Assembly (NCBI GenBank): GCA_021740385.1
Contig: JAIOZY010000030.1
Span: forward strand, 1-58,968
Source of the DNA: Prolixibacteraceae bacterium
GTDB lineage: Bacteria > Bacteroidota > Bacteroidia > Bacteroidales > Prolixibacteraceae
Direction: 5' to 3'
DNA: 58,968 nucleotides
The position numbers were made by a program, and so were the translations under genes. The notes under the pieces are model-generated. The model did not search any database. It had not been told where the DNA came from and saw nothing but the letters and a program-made list of their open reading frames with translations. Positions 44,601 to 52,293 of this stretch are shown piece by piece (the stretch's first letter is position 1; every line of letters begins with the position of its first letter).

Positions 44601-45711
44601 GAATTTAAACAGTCTTTCGCATTTAATCATCGACAACAATAACCTGAGTGGCGAAATACCCCCCGAAATTGGAAGTTTGCAGGCCCTTGAAATATTGAAG
44701 TTAAACGATAACAGGCTTACAGGCCCTCTGCCAAATTCGCTTTATGACCTGCATAACCTGAAAGAACTGAATTTAACCAACAACCTACTGAACGGTACAA
44801 TCAGCACCAGGCTTGGTGAACTGACCAACCTTCGGTTCCTTTCCTTCGAAGCAAACCTTTTTGGAGGTGAAATCCCTCACGAAATTGGCAACCTGAAAGA
44901 GCTAAGGTTCTTCAGTATTGCCCATACGCCGTTTTCAGGAACCGTACCGGAAGAAATCGGGGAACTTTCCGAATTAACATTTTTGAATTTTTACAAAACC
45001 GGACTGCATGGTTCGCTGCCCGAAAGCCTGACACAACTCGCGAAGCTCGACACATTCAATATTCAGCTATGCCGGTTCAGCGGTCACATCCCCAATTTTT
45101 CGTCCCTTGATGAACTGACTTATTTCAATGCCGCCAACAACCTGTTCCTGTTTGGCGATATTGATGCAGGTTCGGTCAATACCGGACAGCTTGAATTTAC
45201 CTATGCCCCGCAGGATACCGTTTTGCACCTTGAAGAACTTTACGAATCGCGCCAGATCACCATCATTGACGACGACTTTAGCGGGAACGTGTACCACTGG
45301 TACCTGAACGATGTGCTGTACGAGGAAGGCAGCGATGTGCTCGATTTAACCGAAACCGGGATGTACTACTGCCATGTAACCAACCCGGCTTTCCCGGAAC
45401 TGACACTTTACAGCGATACATTAAACATCTATGAAATTATGCCTTACTACGACGATGTTGAACCGGTGAACTTAGTGATTATCGACGGATCGCACCCCCC
45501 GGAGTTCCATATCAAGAAGCTTGAGTTATACCCCGACAACAGCCTCGTGTTGTTTAACCGGTGGGGACAAAAGGTATACGAACGTAGCAGCTATAATAAT
45601 GATCTCGATTTCAGCGAATACGCCGAAGGAACATACTACTACGTGCTCAATTACGTGAAACCCGATGGCCCGAAACAGATAAAAAGCTTCGTGGATGTTG
45701 TGAAAGAATAA
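41608..45711 (+). CDS. Giant LRR/Ig-like surface protein with type B T9SS sorting domain
   Basis: The 1367-residue protein has a signal peptide (residues 1-33) and three repeated modules. Each module begins with a cap (DSLSLVGLYTAFYGD; DSMALVAFYHATDG; DSLALVALYDATDGDNW), continues with plant-type LRRs (IPEEIGNLxxLxxLxLxxN), then a FTFEDFE segment and an Ig-like domain with CGG...YTWYKNG. The C-terminus (about 1275-1367: LVLFNRWGQKVYE, EGTYYYVLNYV, SFVDVVKE) is a type B (gliding CTD-like) sorting domain, so the protein is probably exported by type IX secretion and held at the surface. A second, similar gene follows after 86 bases, then PorP/SprF and OmpA genes. Confidence 0.88.
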   Translation: MAMKTTLPLFSRTALLAMLFSTFFIIQSSTTKAQQGRELDSLSLVGLYTAFYGDVDWNYHQGWLEEGVPISEWRGVTVDSVTGRVTALRLPDNNIHAEFPEKFDEDALLDFIAYLFSRGLDFDRYTTLYDIVMRIIEIPGAPLGELRIINLSDNDISGHIPEDIDEIAYLQELNLSKNEFEGTIPEEIGNLEHLNVLNLGQNFFNGGLNHVCNIESLIYLDLRNNLFSGSLPPQLWELTNLQHLSLRKNFFNGQISGDIQNLVNLTTLNLSANQFSGEIPDAFESLTQLSQLLLHQNYFAGNVPTSMGEIPSLMNLNISDNLLENLPELTNVWNDFLCYWNYFTFEDFEPSVDMLNRVTRDSIHPQHDFGEERDTTAQAYLPFSISIPCGGANNRYTWYKNGEYHSGPFDTDTLYFSSIQWDDAGDYTVKVENTIVNNLILQSKVTTIHIIEYSCLYADSMALVAFYHATDGPHWTENTNWLVEGQPVSTWHGITLSEDGCNVTRIELDSNNLVGSIPPDIGDFPELTDLDLRGNRLTGQIPEEIGNLALLTDLNLGWNFLSGPIPDEIGYLSELQVLSIHDNQLTGTIPTQICELSNLNFIQLGANQLTGSIPPEIGDLINLEYLSLGTNQLTGNIPSSISDLENLVWLNLAENNLEGDIPSDIGNLQSLTSMNLQNNDLSGPIPASFGQLINLKWLDMGGNQLSGPIPDEFWDMSSLENLYLGDNELEGNLSPLVDNLTELTYIDLTENLFTGQIPEQLGNISTLEGIVLRNNQFSGDVPESIGTLANLRDFRIENNRLDGLWPLPQIDSIFSCSNNYFTFEDFENNLHLFDDDNLEREVAPQYEFEAETTITIIEGNELTLSRLCGGTANHYVWWKDGEEITNDSPDLFFPSVELTDEGDYWVTVTSEYGFDNLELTSKPIHLIVEEHCLKQDSLALVALYDATDGDNWNNNNGWLTGPVSTWYGIEGLTPDGCNVTRIELLFNNLTGTIPPEIGNLNSLSHLIIDNNNLSGEIPPEIGSLQALEILKLNDNRLTGPLPNSLYDLHNLKELNLTNNLLNGTISTRLGELTNLRFLSFEANLFGGEIPHEIGNLKELRFFSIAHTPFSGTVPEEIGELSELTFLNFYKTGLHGSLPESLTQLAKLDTFNIQLCRFSGHIPNFSSLDELTYFNAANNLFLFGDIDAGSVNTGQLEFTYAPQDTVLHLEELYESRQITIIDDDFSGNVYHWYLNDVLYEEGSDVLDLTETGMYYCHVTNPAFPELTLYSDTLNIYEIMPYYDDVEPVNLVIIDGSHPPEFHIKKLELYPDNSLVLFNRWGQKVYERSSYNNDLDFSEYAEGTYYYVLNYVKPDGPKQIKSFVDVVKE

Positions 45712-45797
45712 TACCAGGCAACTAAATAATGTATAAAAATTTGGAAATAAACAACATATTGAATAATTTCAACAAATAATCTAACAAACCTTTTTCC

Positions 45798-48700
45798 ATG
45801 AAAGCCTTTAAAAAGGGGTTTTCAATTACAAGGCCCCTTGTGATAGTATTCTTTCTTACATTCAATGCCAATTTGAATTTGCCTGCGCAAACGGATGTCG
45901 CGGAATCGGATTCATTAGCGCTGGTTGCTTTGTACAATGCTACCGACGGGGATAACTGGACACGGAATGACAACTGGTTGAATGAGGTTGATCCTGTAAG
46001 TACGTGGTATGGAATTACAATAGAAAACGGAAGGGTTTCAGGAATAAGATTTGATCAGAATAATCTGGTTGGTTATATCCCCCCGGAAATTGGTAATTTA
46101 GAAAAGTTAAACACTCTTATATTGTCAAATAATCAATTAAGCAATCCCCTGCCAGATGAATTGTGGACCCTCGAAAATTTGGATACGCTTACGATAAATA
46201 TGAATCATTTTCCCGGTCCCATTCCTGACGAAATTGGAAATCTTACAAATTTGAAACACCTCGATTTACATTTTTGCTCCTTTTCAGGTTCAATACCTGA
46301 AGAAATTTCCAGCCTGACAAATCTTACATTTCTGGATTTCAGGCAAAATCAACTAACAGGAAATATCCCTTCAGGATTATGGAACCTTCTTGATTTACGG
46401 ACACTCCATTTGGAAGAAAATAACCTTACAGGAAATATCCCTCCTGAAATCAAAAACCTGTCAAATCTGGTTGACCTACGGCTGGGAAGCAACCGGTTTA
46501 CCGGTTCAATTCCTCCTGAGATTGCGGAACTTAAAAATTTATCAATACTCCATATACATAACAATCAACTAACAGGAGAAATTCCGACAGAAATTGGAAA
46601 CCTTATACTACTAACCGATTTAAGACTCAATATCAACAAATTAACAGGATCAATTCCCCCGGAAATTGGAAATCTGACCGATCTGACATATTTGAATCTG
46701 CATGAAAATTATCTAAGTGGAACTATTCCTGCGGCAGTTGGTGAATTGATAAATCTGGAGGTTTTTGAGTTATATACAAACCAGCTAACCGGAAATATCC
46801 CCCCGGAAATTGGAAATCTCTTAAATCTTCAACAGTTTATTCTGTGCAATAATCAATTAACTGGAGCAGTTCCTGATCAAATATCAAACCTGATAAATTT
46901 AGAGTACTTTGATATCAGGAATAACTTTTTATCTGATTTGCCTGATCTATCATCTTTAAAATTGGATACCCTTTATATTGAAGAGAACGGGTTCACATTT
47001 GAAGACATCGTCCCAAACATTGGTTTGGCCGATTCTTATACCTATGCCCCACAGGACAGTGTTGGCGAAGAATATGAGTTGGTTGTCGACTGGGACGATG
47101 GTTTTTGTGTAAATTTTGAGCTTTATGAAGACTCAAATAAATATCAATGGTATTTGAATAACCTTGCATTCATAGGGAAAAACAATTCAACATACAGCAA
47201 TTTCTGTATTGGCTCTGCTTGTTGTAATGATGAAGGCAGTTATTCCTGTGTAATCACGAATCCTCTGGCTCCTGATTTAACGCTATACACCCGGCCTGTA
47301 CATGTTACGGTTTTAAATTCGTCTATTGAACAGGATTCATTATTCCTGGTCGATCTTTATACCAGCACGAACGGCAATGATTGGTATAACAATGATAATT
47401 GGCTGGATGGCCCGGTTTCTATATGGTATGGCATCACTGTTTCCGAATGCAAGGTAAGAACAATCGACCTTTCAGGAAACAACCTAACAGGCCAACTACC
47501 TGCTGCAAACAGCGAAATGTTTTTATTGGAAAACATCGACTTATCAAACAATCATATCAGTGGAAATTTTAACACAGCGTTATTTAGTTTAAACGATTCC
47601 GTGTCGATTACAATCGATGGAAATGACATTACCGAATTACCTGTTATTGAGACCTTAACCAATTCGTTTACATGCACAAACAACCGGTTAACCTTCGAAG
47701 ATTTTGAACGCAACCTTGATTTGATAAACACTGCTGGGAGTCTTTTCAACTACTCACAACAAAAATTCTTCGGCCGGGAATACGACACTATTGCAATCGA
47801 AGGAAGTTCATTCAATCTATGCATTCCTTGCGGAGGAGAATACAACCATTACCAGTGGTATAAAAATGGAATTGAAATTCAGGGAGCTCCTGATAGTTCA
47901 ACCCTTACTTTTCCTTCCATTCAACTTACCGATGTCGGTAAATATTGGATAACAGTTACCAACGATTCGGTTCCTGATCTGGAACTCACCTCAATGCCGG
48001 TGCATATATCAGTACAGGGCCAAACCGCTGTAAACCTTAATATCAGGGCTTACATCGACGGAGGGAGTCAGCTAATTATCAATGGCTCCAGTGTTCAATG
48101 GTATCATATTTCGGCGATTGCTCCGGGGAGATATGAAGTTCCTGAACTGCCAACTTATGTTTATGGTGAAGAATGGTATCCCACCTGGCCCGACATTCCG
48201 GATTACCAAAATCAGCAGAAGTGTTTCTCTTCCGTATTCAACCACCCCACTTTTTCATTGCCTGAATTTGAACAGATTGTTCTACTTGAAATTATTGAGT
48301 CGAGAGAAAATGTTTTTATTAAACAACAACCGTCAGCGGCCAACGATTATACCCTCATTATTGAATTTGATGACAATGCCCCCCCCGGTGCTGCCTGGCA
48401 TGAAGTTTCCGTTTTGTGGAATTTATTTCAGTATCCTGATGTTCCTGTATTGGTTTCACCTAATAATGAATCTATTGATCAATCACTTTCCCTCACGCTT
48501 AACTGGATAAATGAAGTCCCAATTGATAGCTATACATTACAAATTTCAACTGCACCCGACTTTAGCAGTACAGTAATTGATCAAAGAGAGATCATAACCA
48601 ACAATTTCTTTGTAGAAAATTTAGAAGAAAATACTCAATACTATTGGCGCGTAAATGCAACCAACATAATGGGTACCAGTGAATGGTCAGAAATTTGGAA

Positions 48701-49271
48701 TTTTACCACTCAGCCCCCTGTCCCCATTGTCCCTTTATTGGTATCGCCCAATAATGAAGCAATAGACCTGTCACTTCCGGTCATATTTAATTGGAACAGT
48801 TCAGAATTTGCTGAGAGTTATACCCTACAGGTTTCAACTACTCCCGACTTTAGTACTCCATTGATAAATCAAACCGATTTAACTGAAACCAGTTATTCAT
48901 TTGAAAATTGTGATGAGGGGACTACGTACTATTGGCGTGTACAGGCAGCAAATGTATCGGGTACAAGTGGCTGGTCGGAAGTTTGGACTTTTACAACCGA
49001 AATTCCTTTACGGGAATTGAACCCGGTTAACATGGTGATCATTGATGGGGCTCATCCGTCATATTTCCAAATTGACTGGATTGAACAGTACCCCGAAAAT
49101 TCCCTCGTAATTTTTAACCGCTGGGGAAAGAAAGTTTATGACAAAACCGGCTATAACAACCAACTCGATTTCAGCACATATCCCGAGGGCACCTATTACT
49201 ATGTGCTGACATACAAAAACGGCCCGGAAGAAAAAATGATTAAAAGTTTCGTAGATGTGATAAAAAATTAA
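45798..49271 (+). CDS. LRR/Ig/FN3 surface protein with type B T9SS sorting domain
   Basis: The 1157-residue paralogue has a signal peptide, an LRR cap (DSLALVALYNATDGDNW) with about 13 LRRs (about 35-400), a cysteine-containing Ig-like stretch, a second short cap-LRR block (DSLFLVDLYTSTNGNDW), an Ig-like domain (CGGEYNHYQWYKNG), an unknown segment, two FN3 domains (VSPNNESIDQSLSLTLNW and VSPNNEAIDLSLPVIFNW, with TQYYWRV/TTYYWRV), and the sorting domain (LVIFNRWGKKVYD, EGTYYYVLTY). It probably works as an adhesin. It is followed by PorP/SprF after 12 bases, suggesting one transcription unit. Confidence 0.88.
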   Translation: MKAFKKGFSITRPLVIVFFLTFNANLNLPAQTDVAESDSLALVALYNATDGDNWTRNDNWLNEVDPVSTWYGITIENGRVSGIRFDQNNLVGYIPPEIGNLEKLNTLILSNNQLSNPLPDELWTLENLDTLTINMNHFPGPIPDEIGNLTNLKHLDLHFCSFSGSIPEEISSLTNLTFLDFRQNQLTGNIPSGLWNLLDLRTLHLEENNLTGNIPPEIKNLSNLVDLRLGSNRFTGSIPPEIAELKNLSILHIHNNQLTGEIPTEIGNLILLTDLRLNINKLTGSIPPEIGNLTDLTYLNLHENYLSGTIPAAVGELINLEVFELYTNQLTGNIPPEIGNLLNLQQFILCNNQLTGAVPDQISNLINLEYFDIRNNFLSDLPDLSSLKLDTLYIEENGFTFEDIVPNIGLADSYTYAPQDSVGEEYELVVDWDDGFCVNFELYEDSNKYQWYLNNLAFIGKNNSTYSNFCIGSACCNDEGSYSCVITNPLAPDLTLYTRPVHVTVLNSSIEQDSLFLVDLYTSTNGNDWYNNDNWLDGPVSIWYGITVSECKVRTIDLSGNNLTGQLPAANSEMFLLENIDLSNNHISGNFNTALFSLNDSVSITIDGNDITELPVIETLTNSFTCTNNRLTFEDFERNLDLINTAGSLFNYSQQKFFGREYDTIAIEGSSFNLCIPCGGEYNHYQWYKNGIEIQGAPDSSTLTFPSIQLTDVGKYWITVTNDSVPDLELTSMPVHISVQGQTAVNLNIRAYIDGGSQLIINGSSVQWYHISAIAPGRYEVPELPTYVYGEEWYPTWPDIPDYQNQQKCFSSVFNHPTFSLPEFEQIVLLEIIESRENVFIKQQPSAANDYTLIIEFDDNAPPGAAWHEVSVLWNLFQYPDVPVLVSPNNESIDQSLSLTLNWINEVPIDSYTLQISTAPDFSSTVIDQREIITNNFFVENLEENTQYYWRVNATNIMGTSEWSEIWNFTTQPPVPIVPLLVSPNNEAIDLSLPVIFNWNSSEFAESYTLQVSTTPDFSTPLINQTDLTETSYSFENCDEGTTYYWRVQAANVSGTSGWSEVWTFTTEIPLRELNPVNMVIIDGAHPSYFQIDWIEQYPENSLVIFNRWGKKVYDKTGYNNQLDFSTYPEGTYYYVLTYKNGPEEKMIKSFVDVIKN

Positions 49272-49283
49272 GAAATTTCCGGT

Positions 49284-50171
49284 ATGAAAAAATTACTCAT
49301 TATTTTGTTTGCGATTTTGCCTCTTTTTACCCTGGGCCAGTTTAACCCCCAGTTATCGCAGTTGATCAAAACCCTCGAGTTTATCAACCCGGGATACAAC
49401 GCATCGAAAGACCTGGCTTCGGCCACGCTGCTTTACCGCAACCAATGGACGGGCTTCGAGGGAGCGCCCCAAACAATGGCCGCAAACATCAACGTACCGG
49501 TTAATAAATGGCATACCGGTTTCGGGGTAAACACCCTGGTGGAAACGCGCGGACTGATCACCCACTCGAACATCGACCTCACGGCCTGTGTGGATGTAAA
49601 AGTTACCAATACCTCGTACCTGGCCTTTGGCTTAAGCGGTGGCGCCGAGCTCAGGCGCATCGACATGGATCGTGCAATCTACAGGGGTGAACAGGACTAT
49701 ACAGCAACCGATTACAACGATGAAAACATCCATGCCGGTGTAGGTTTAAATTATTTCACACCCAAACTGCACCTCGGTGCCAGCATGCACTACAGCCAGC
49801 TTGACGGCAACCGCTATGCCCAAAATGAATTTTACTCGTTTTACGTAAACGGCAGTTACCTGATACCCGTGCACGACAACTGGGTGCTAAAACCTTCGGC
49901 ACTTTTCAAAACATGGGGCGGTTATAACGACATTGAAGCGGGCCTGTTCGTGCTTTTTAAAGACATTGTATGGGGCGGCATATCCTACCGCCTTAACGAT
50001 GCCCTGGTCTTTTTTGCCGATGTTAAAATTACCGACATGTTCAGGCTGGGCTACAGCTACGACCTGGGCTTACGCGATGTTGCCGACTTCAATTACGGCA
50101 GCCACGAAATACGAATTGAATTCACCATGCCCCGGCCTCAAAAGAAATTCGAACGTATGGCGCTCAAATAA
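49284..50171 (+). CDS. PorP/SprF-family type IX secretion membrane protein
   Basis: A 295-residue outer-membrane beta-barrel with signal peptide (MKKLLIILFAILPLFTLGQF). Family signs: FINPGYNASKDLASATLLYR, NQWTGFEGAPQTMAANINVP, and a C-terminal GYSYDLGLRDVADFNYGSHE. In Flavobacterium the homologue SprF is needed to export the SprB adhesin through type IX secretion. Its place right after two type B cargo proteins suggests it is their dedicated export or anchoring partner. Confidence 0.92.
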   Translation: MKKLLIILFAILPLFTLGQFNPQLSQLIKTLEFINPGYNASKDLASATLLYRNQWTGFEGAPQTMAANINVPVNKWHTGFGVNTLVETRGLITHSNIDLTACVDVKVTNTSYLAFGLSGGAELRRIDMDRAIYRGEQDYTATDYNDENIHAGVGLNYFTPKLHLGASMHYSQLDGNRYAQNEFYSFYVNGSYLIPVHDNWVLKPSALFKTWGGYNDIEAGLFVLFKDIVWGGISYRLNDALVFFADVKITDMFRLGYSYDLGLRDVADFNYGSHEIRIEFTMPRPQKKFERMALK

Positions 50172-50189
50172 CCAATAAAAAAATCAAAA

Positions 50190-51845
50190 ATGAAACGAAT
50201 GAAACGCTTTTTAATCATCATACCTTTTTTGCTGTTATTGGGAGCAACATCTGCTCAAAACCTGTCGTTGCACAAAGAAGACATTTCGCCCGAGGGAATT
50301 AATAAAATTGGCGGCATCAGCCTATACAACGATCAAATTTACCTGTTGCTTCAATCCAATATCCTGTTTAACGGGAAAGAGATTGAAGCTTCGGAAGCCT
50401 TGGCCATTAGCCAGAAATACCCGGTATGGGACATATACCGTTACGATCAGGTTACGGGCAAAATAGAAAACCGGTCGGGGCAATGGAAAACTTCCGGTGC
50501 CACCCCCAATGGTTTTGCAATCATTGATAAGGAAACCGTGCTGTATATCAACGGTAAAAATCAGTTCGATTCAAACAACAACGAATTAAAAAAGGCATTG
50601 AAAAAAGTGCAAAACCGGAAAATTGTTTTTGCCGATCCGTCGGTGAATGCTGATCGAACAAAAATATGGTTCTCGTCTGACCTCGATGGTGGAAAAGGCG
50701 GCATGGATATTTGGTACATCGAAAAGAACGGGGACGAATGGGAAAGTCCGGTGAATGCCGGCGATAAAGTTAACACTTCGGGAAATGATATTTCACCTTC
50801 TGTTTTCAACGATTCCATCCTGATCTTTTCATCCAACAAAAAAGAGAAAGACTACGATTTGCATTTTTACGACCTCAAAAACAATGAAATGCTCCACTGG
50901 GAGTACCTGCCCGAAAGCAACGAGTTCTTTACTGCACTAACACCCGACAGGGAGCTTTACTTTTTGTCGAAAGACGGTAAAAAAACGAAACTGTGGAAAA
51001 GCCGCTGGTCGGAAGCCCGTTCCGAAGACCTTAAAACCATTGATGCGCCCAAAACGGAAAAAGTGGTTGAAGTGCCAAAAGCGAAGGAAGAACTGATGGT
51101 TAAAAAGCGTGAAGTTGAAGAAAAAGAGAAACTCAACATTCAAATGACCAACTATTTCGGGCTGGCACGTTACGAGCTTACCCCGTATATGAAGGACTCG
51201 TTAAACCGTTTGGCCCAAACCCTGAAAAAAAATCCCGGGCTGAACATCCTGATTTGCGGCCACGCCTCACCCGACGGCCCCGAGAACCTCAACATGATGC
51301 TATCGTACTACCGGGCAACCGAAGCCTACAACTGGCTCATCACACATGATATTGACGATTCGAGAATATACCGGGTTTACGGGGGCGAATACCTTTTTGT
51401 AGGAACCCAAAGAGCCCGTAACTTTTCCATTTTCACGTTTGAAGATACTGACCTGCCCCGGCAAATTGCACTTTATCCCCTTCGTTCGGGTGAAGATAAA
51501 GAAGAAGTAGTATCGAAATTCGGGGCCAACAGCGACGATATGATCTTTCACCGTTACCAGCTCAACAAGTTCCTGCCGCTCGAAAACAAGAATTTGCTGC
51601 TAATCCCCGTAAACGTTTTGTACTTTGCAAAAGCCGGTGAAAAGCCTGCCGATATTGCCCGGCAGTACAATATTCCTCCCACCCGGCTAAAACAGATGAA
51701 CCGCATTGGCGATGAACCACTAAAAGAAGATAAGGTATTGTTTATTAGGCAGAAGGCAGAAGGCAGAAGACTAAAGACTAAAGATGGAGTGAAACGGAAT
51801 TCTGCAGTGCGAAACAGAAGACGAGAGACACTACTGACTGAGTAA
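50190..51845 (+). CDS. OmpA-family protein with WD40-like N-terminal domain and LysM-like tail
   Basis: Signal peptide (MKRMKRFLIIIPFLLLLGAT), a PD40-like beta region with SSDLDGGKGGMDIWYIEKNG, a coiled/charged linker (about 285-315), an OmpA-like domain (about 325-420: NILICGHASPDGPENLNMML, SYYRATEAYNWLI) for peptidoglycan contact, and a short LysM-like part (KPADIARQYNIPPTRLKQMN). It resembles the PorE/OmpA partners of type IX secretion and follows PorP/SprF by 18 bases. The last ~30 residues (RQKAEGRRLKTKDGVKRNSA...) are basic and come from simple-repeat DNA, so the original end was probably near residue 520. Confidence 0.85.
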   Translation: MKRMKRFLIIIPFLLLLGATSAQNLSLHKEDISPEGINKIGGISLYNDQIYLLLQSNILFNGKEIEASEALAISQKYPVWDIYRYDQVTGKIENRSGQWKTSGATPNGFAIIDKETVLYINGKNQFDSNNNELKKALKKVQNRKIVFADPSVNADRTKIWFSSDLDGGKGGMDIWYIEKNGDEWESPVNAGDKVNTSGNDISPSVFNDSILIFSSNKKEKDYDLHFYDLKNNEMLHWEYLPESNEFFTALTPDRELYFLSKDGKKTKLWKSRWSEARSEDLKTIDAPKTEKVVEVPKAKEELMVKKREVEEKEKLNIQMTNYFGLARYELTPYMKDSLNRLAQTLKKNPGLNILICGHASPDGPENLNMMLSYYRATEAYNWLITHDIDDSRIYRVYGGEYLFVGTQRARNFSIFTFEDTDLPRQIALYPLRSGEDKEEVVSKFGANSDDMIFHRYQLNKFLPLENKNLLLIPVNVLYFAKAGEKPADIARQYNIPPTRLKQMNRIGDEPLKEDKVLFIRQKAEGRRLKTKDGVKRNSAVRNRRRETLLTE

Positions 51846-51924
51846 TGACTGATTATATCTGACAGAAGTAATGGAGCAATTACGAAAAAAATTATTTTTC
51901 AAGTTCAGGTTTATTGAAAAGTTT

Positions 51925-51932
51925 TATATTTG
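51925..51932 (+). promoter_or_regulatory. -7 box upstream of tRNA-Leu
   Basis: TATATTTG fits TAnnTTTG of Bacteroidetes promoters and is followed by GCACCCGC. A start about seven bases on would give a 46-base leader before the tRNA. A clear TTG -33 box is not obvious. Confidence 0.5.
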
Positions 51933-51984
51933 CACCCGCAACCGGATACAGGTTGCATTTTGTTCTTAAAGCATTACATTAATT

Positions 51985-52068
51985 GCCCAGTTGGCGGAAT
52001 TGGTAGACGCGCTAGTTTCAGGGACTAGTGTCCTTCTGGACGTGAAGGTTCGAGTCCTTTACTGGGCA
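51985..52068 (+). tRNA. tRNA-Leu (anticodon CAG)
   Basis: Acceptor stem GCCCAGT pairs with ACTGGGC (52061-52067), discriminator A at 52068. The D arm has AATTGGTAGACGCG, the anticodon arm is CTAGT-TTCAGGG-ACTAG with anticodon CAG, the long variable arm (GTCCTTCTGGAC) marks a class II tRNA, and the T arm has GGTTCGAGTCC. No CCA is encoded; it must be added after transcription. It reads CUG. Confidence 0.95.
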
Positions 52069-52291
52069 CAAAGAGGTTAGCTTCGAAAGTTGCTGACCTT
52101 TTTTTATTGGCATCATTTGTAAATAAACGAAAAGGACGAGAAGTGGAGCGAAGCGGAATCCCGATGATCCCGATGAGTGAAACAAAATCGGGAGATATCG
52201 GGAAGTCCTTTACTGGGCACAAAGAGGTTAGCTTCGAAAGTTGCTAACCTTTTTTTATTGGCATCATTTGCAAATAATCGAAAAGGACGAG
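52053..52291 (+). repeat. 88-bp tandem duplication of the tRNA-Leu 3' end and terminator
   Basis: Copy 1 is 52053-52140 and copy 2 is 52204-52291, offset 151 bases, with three differences. Each begins inside the tRNA T arm (AGTCCTTTACTGGGCAC), covers the terminator hairpin, and ends AAAAGGACGAG. Copy 2 finishes two bases before the stop codon of the converging pectate-lyase-like gene. Confidence 0.9.
52074..52106 (+). terminator. Rho-independent terminator of tRNA-Leu
   Basis: Stem AGGTTAGC (52074-52081) with GCTGACCT (52092-52099), one G-T pair, then seven T. The duplicated version at 52225-52256 has a perfect 8-bp stem and T-run and may serve as a second terminator. Confidence 0.85.
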
Positions 52292-52293
52292 TC

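Noticed and set aside
42290-46900. Regular ~72-base periodicity
   Set aside because: It looked like a tandem DNA repeat or CRISPR-like spacing, but it is the 24-residue LRR coding period within two genes; no CRISPR array is present.
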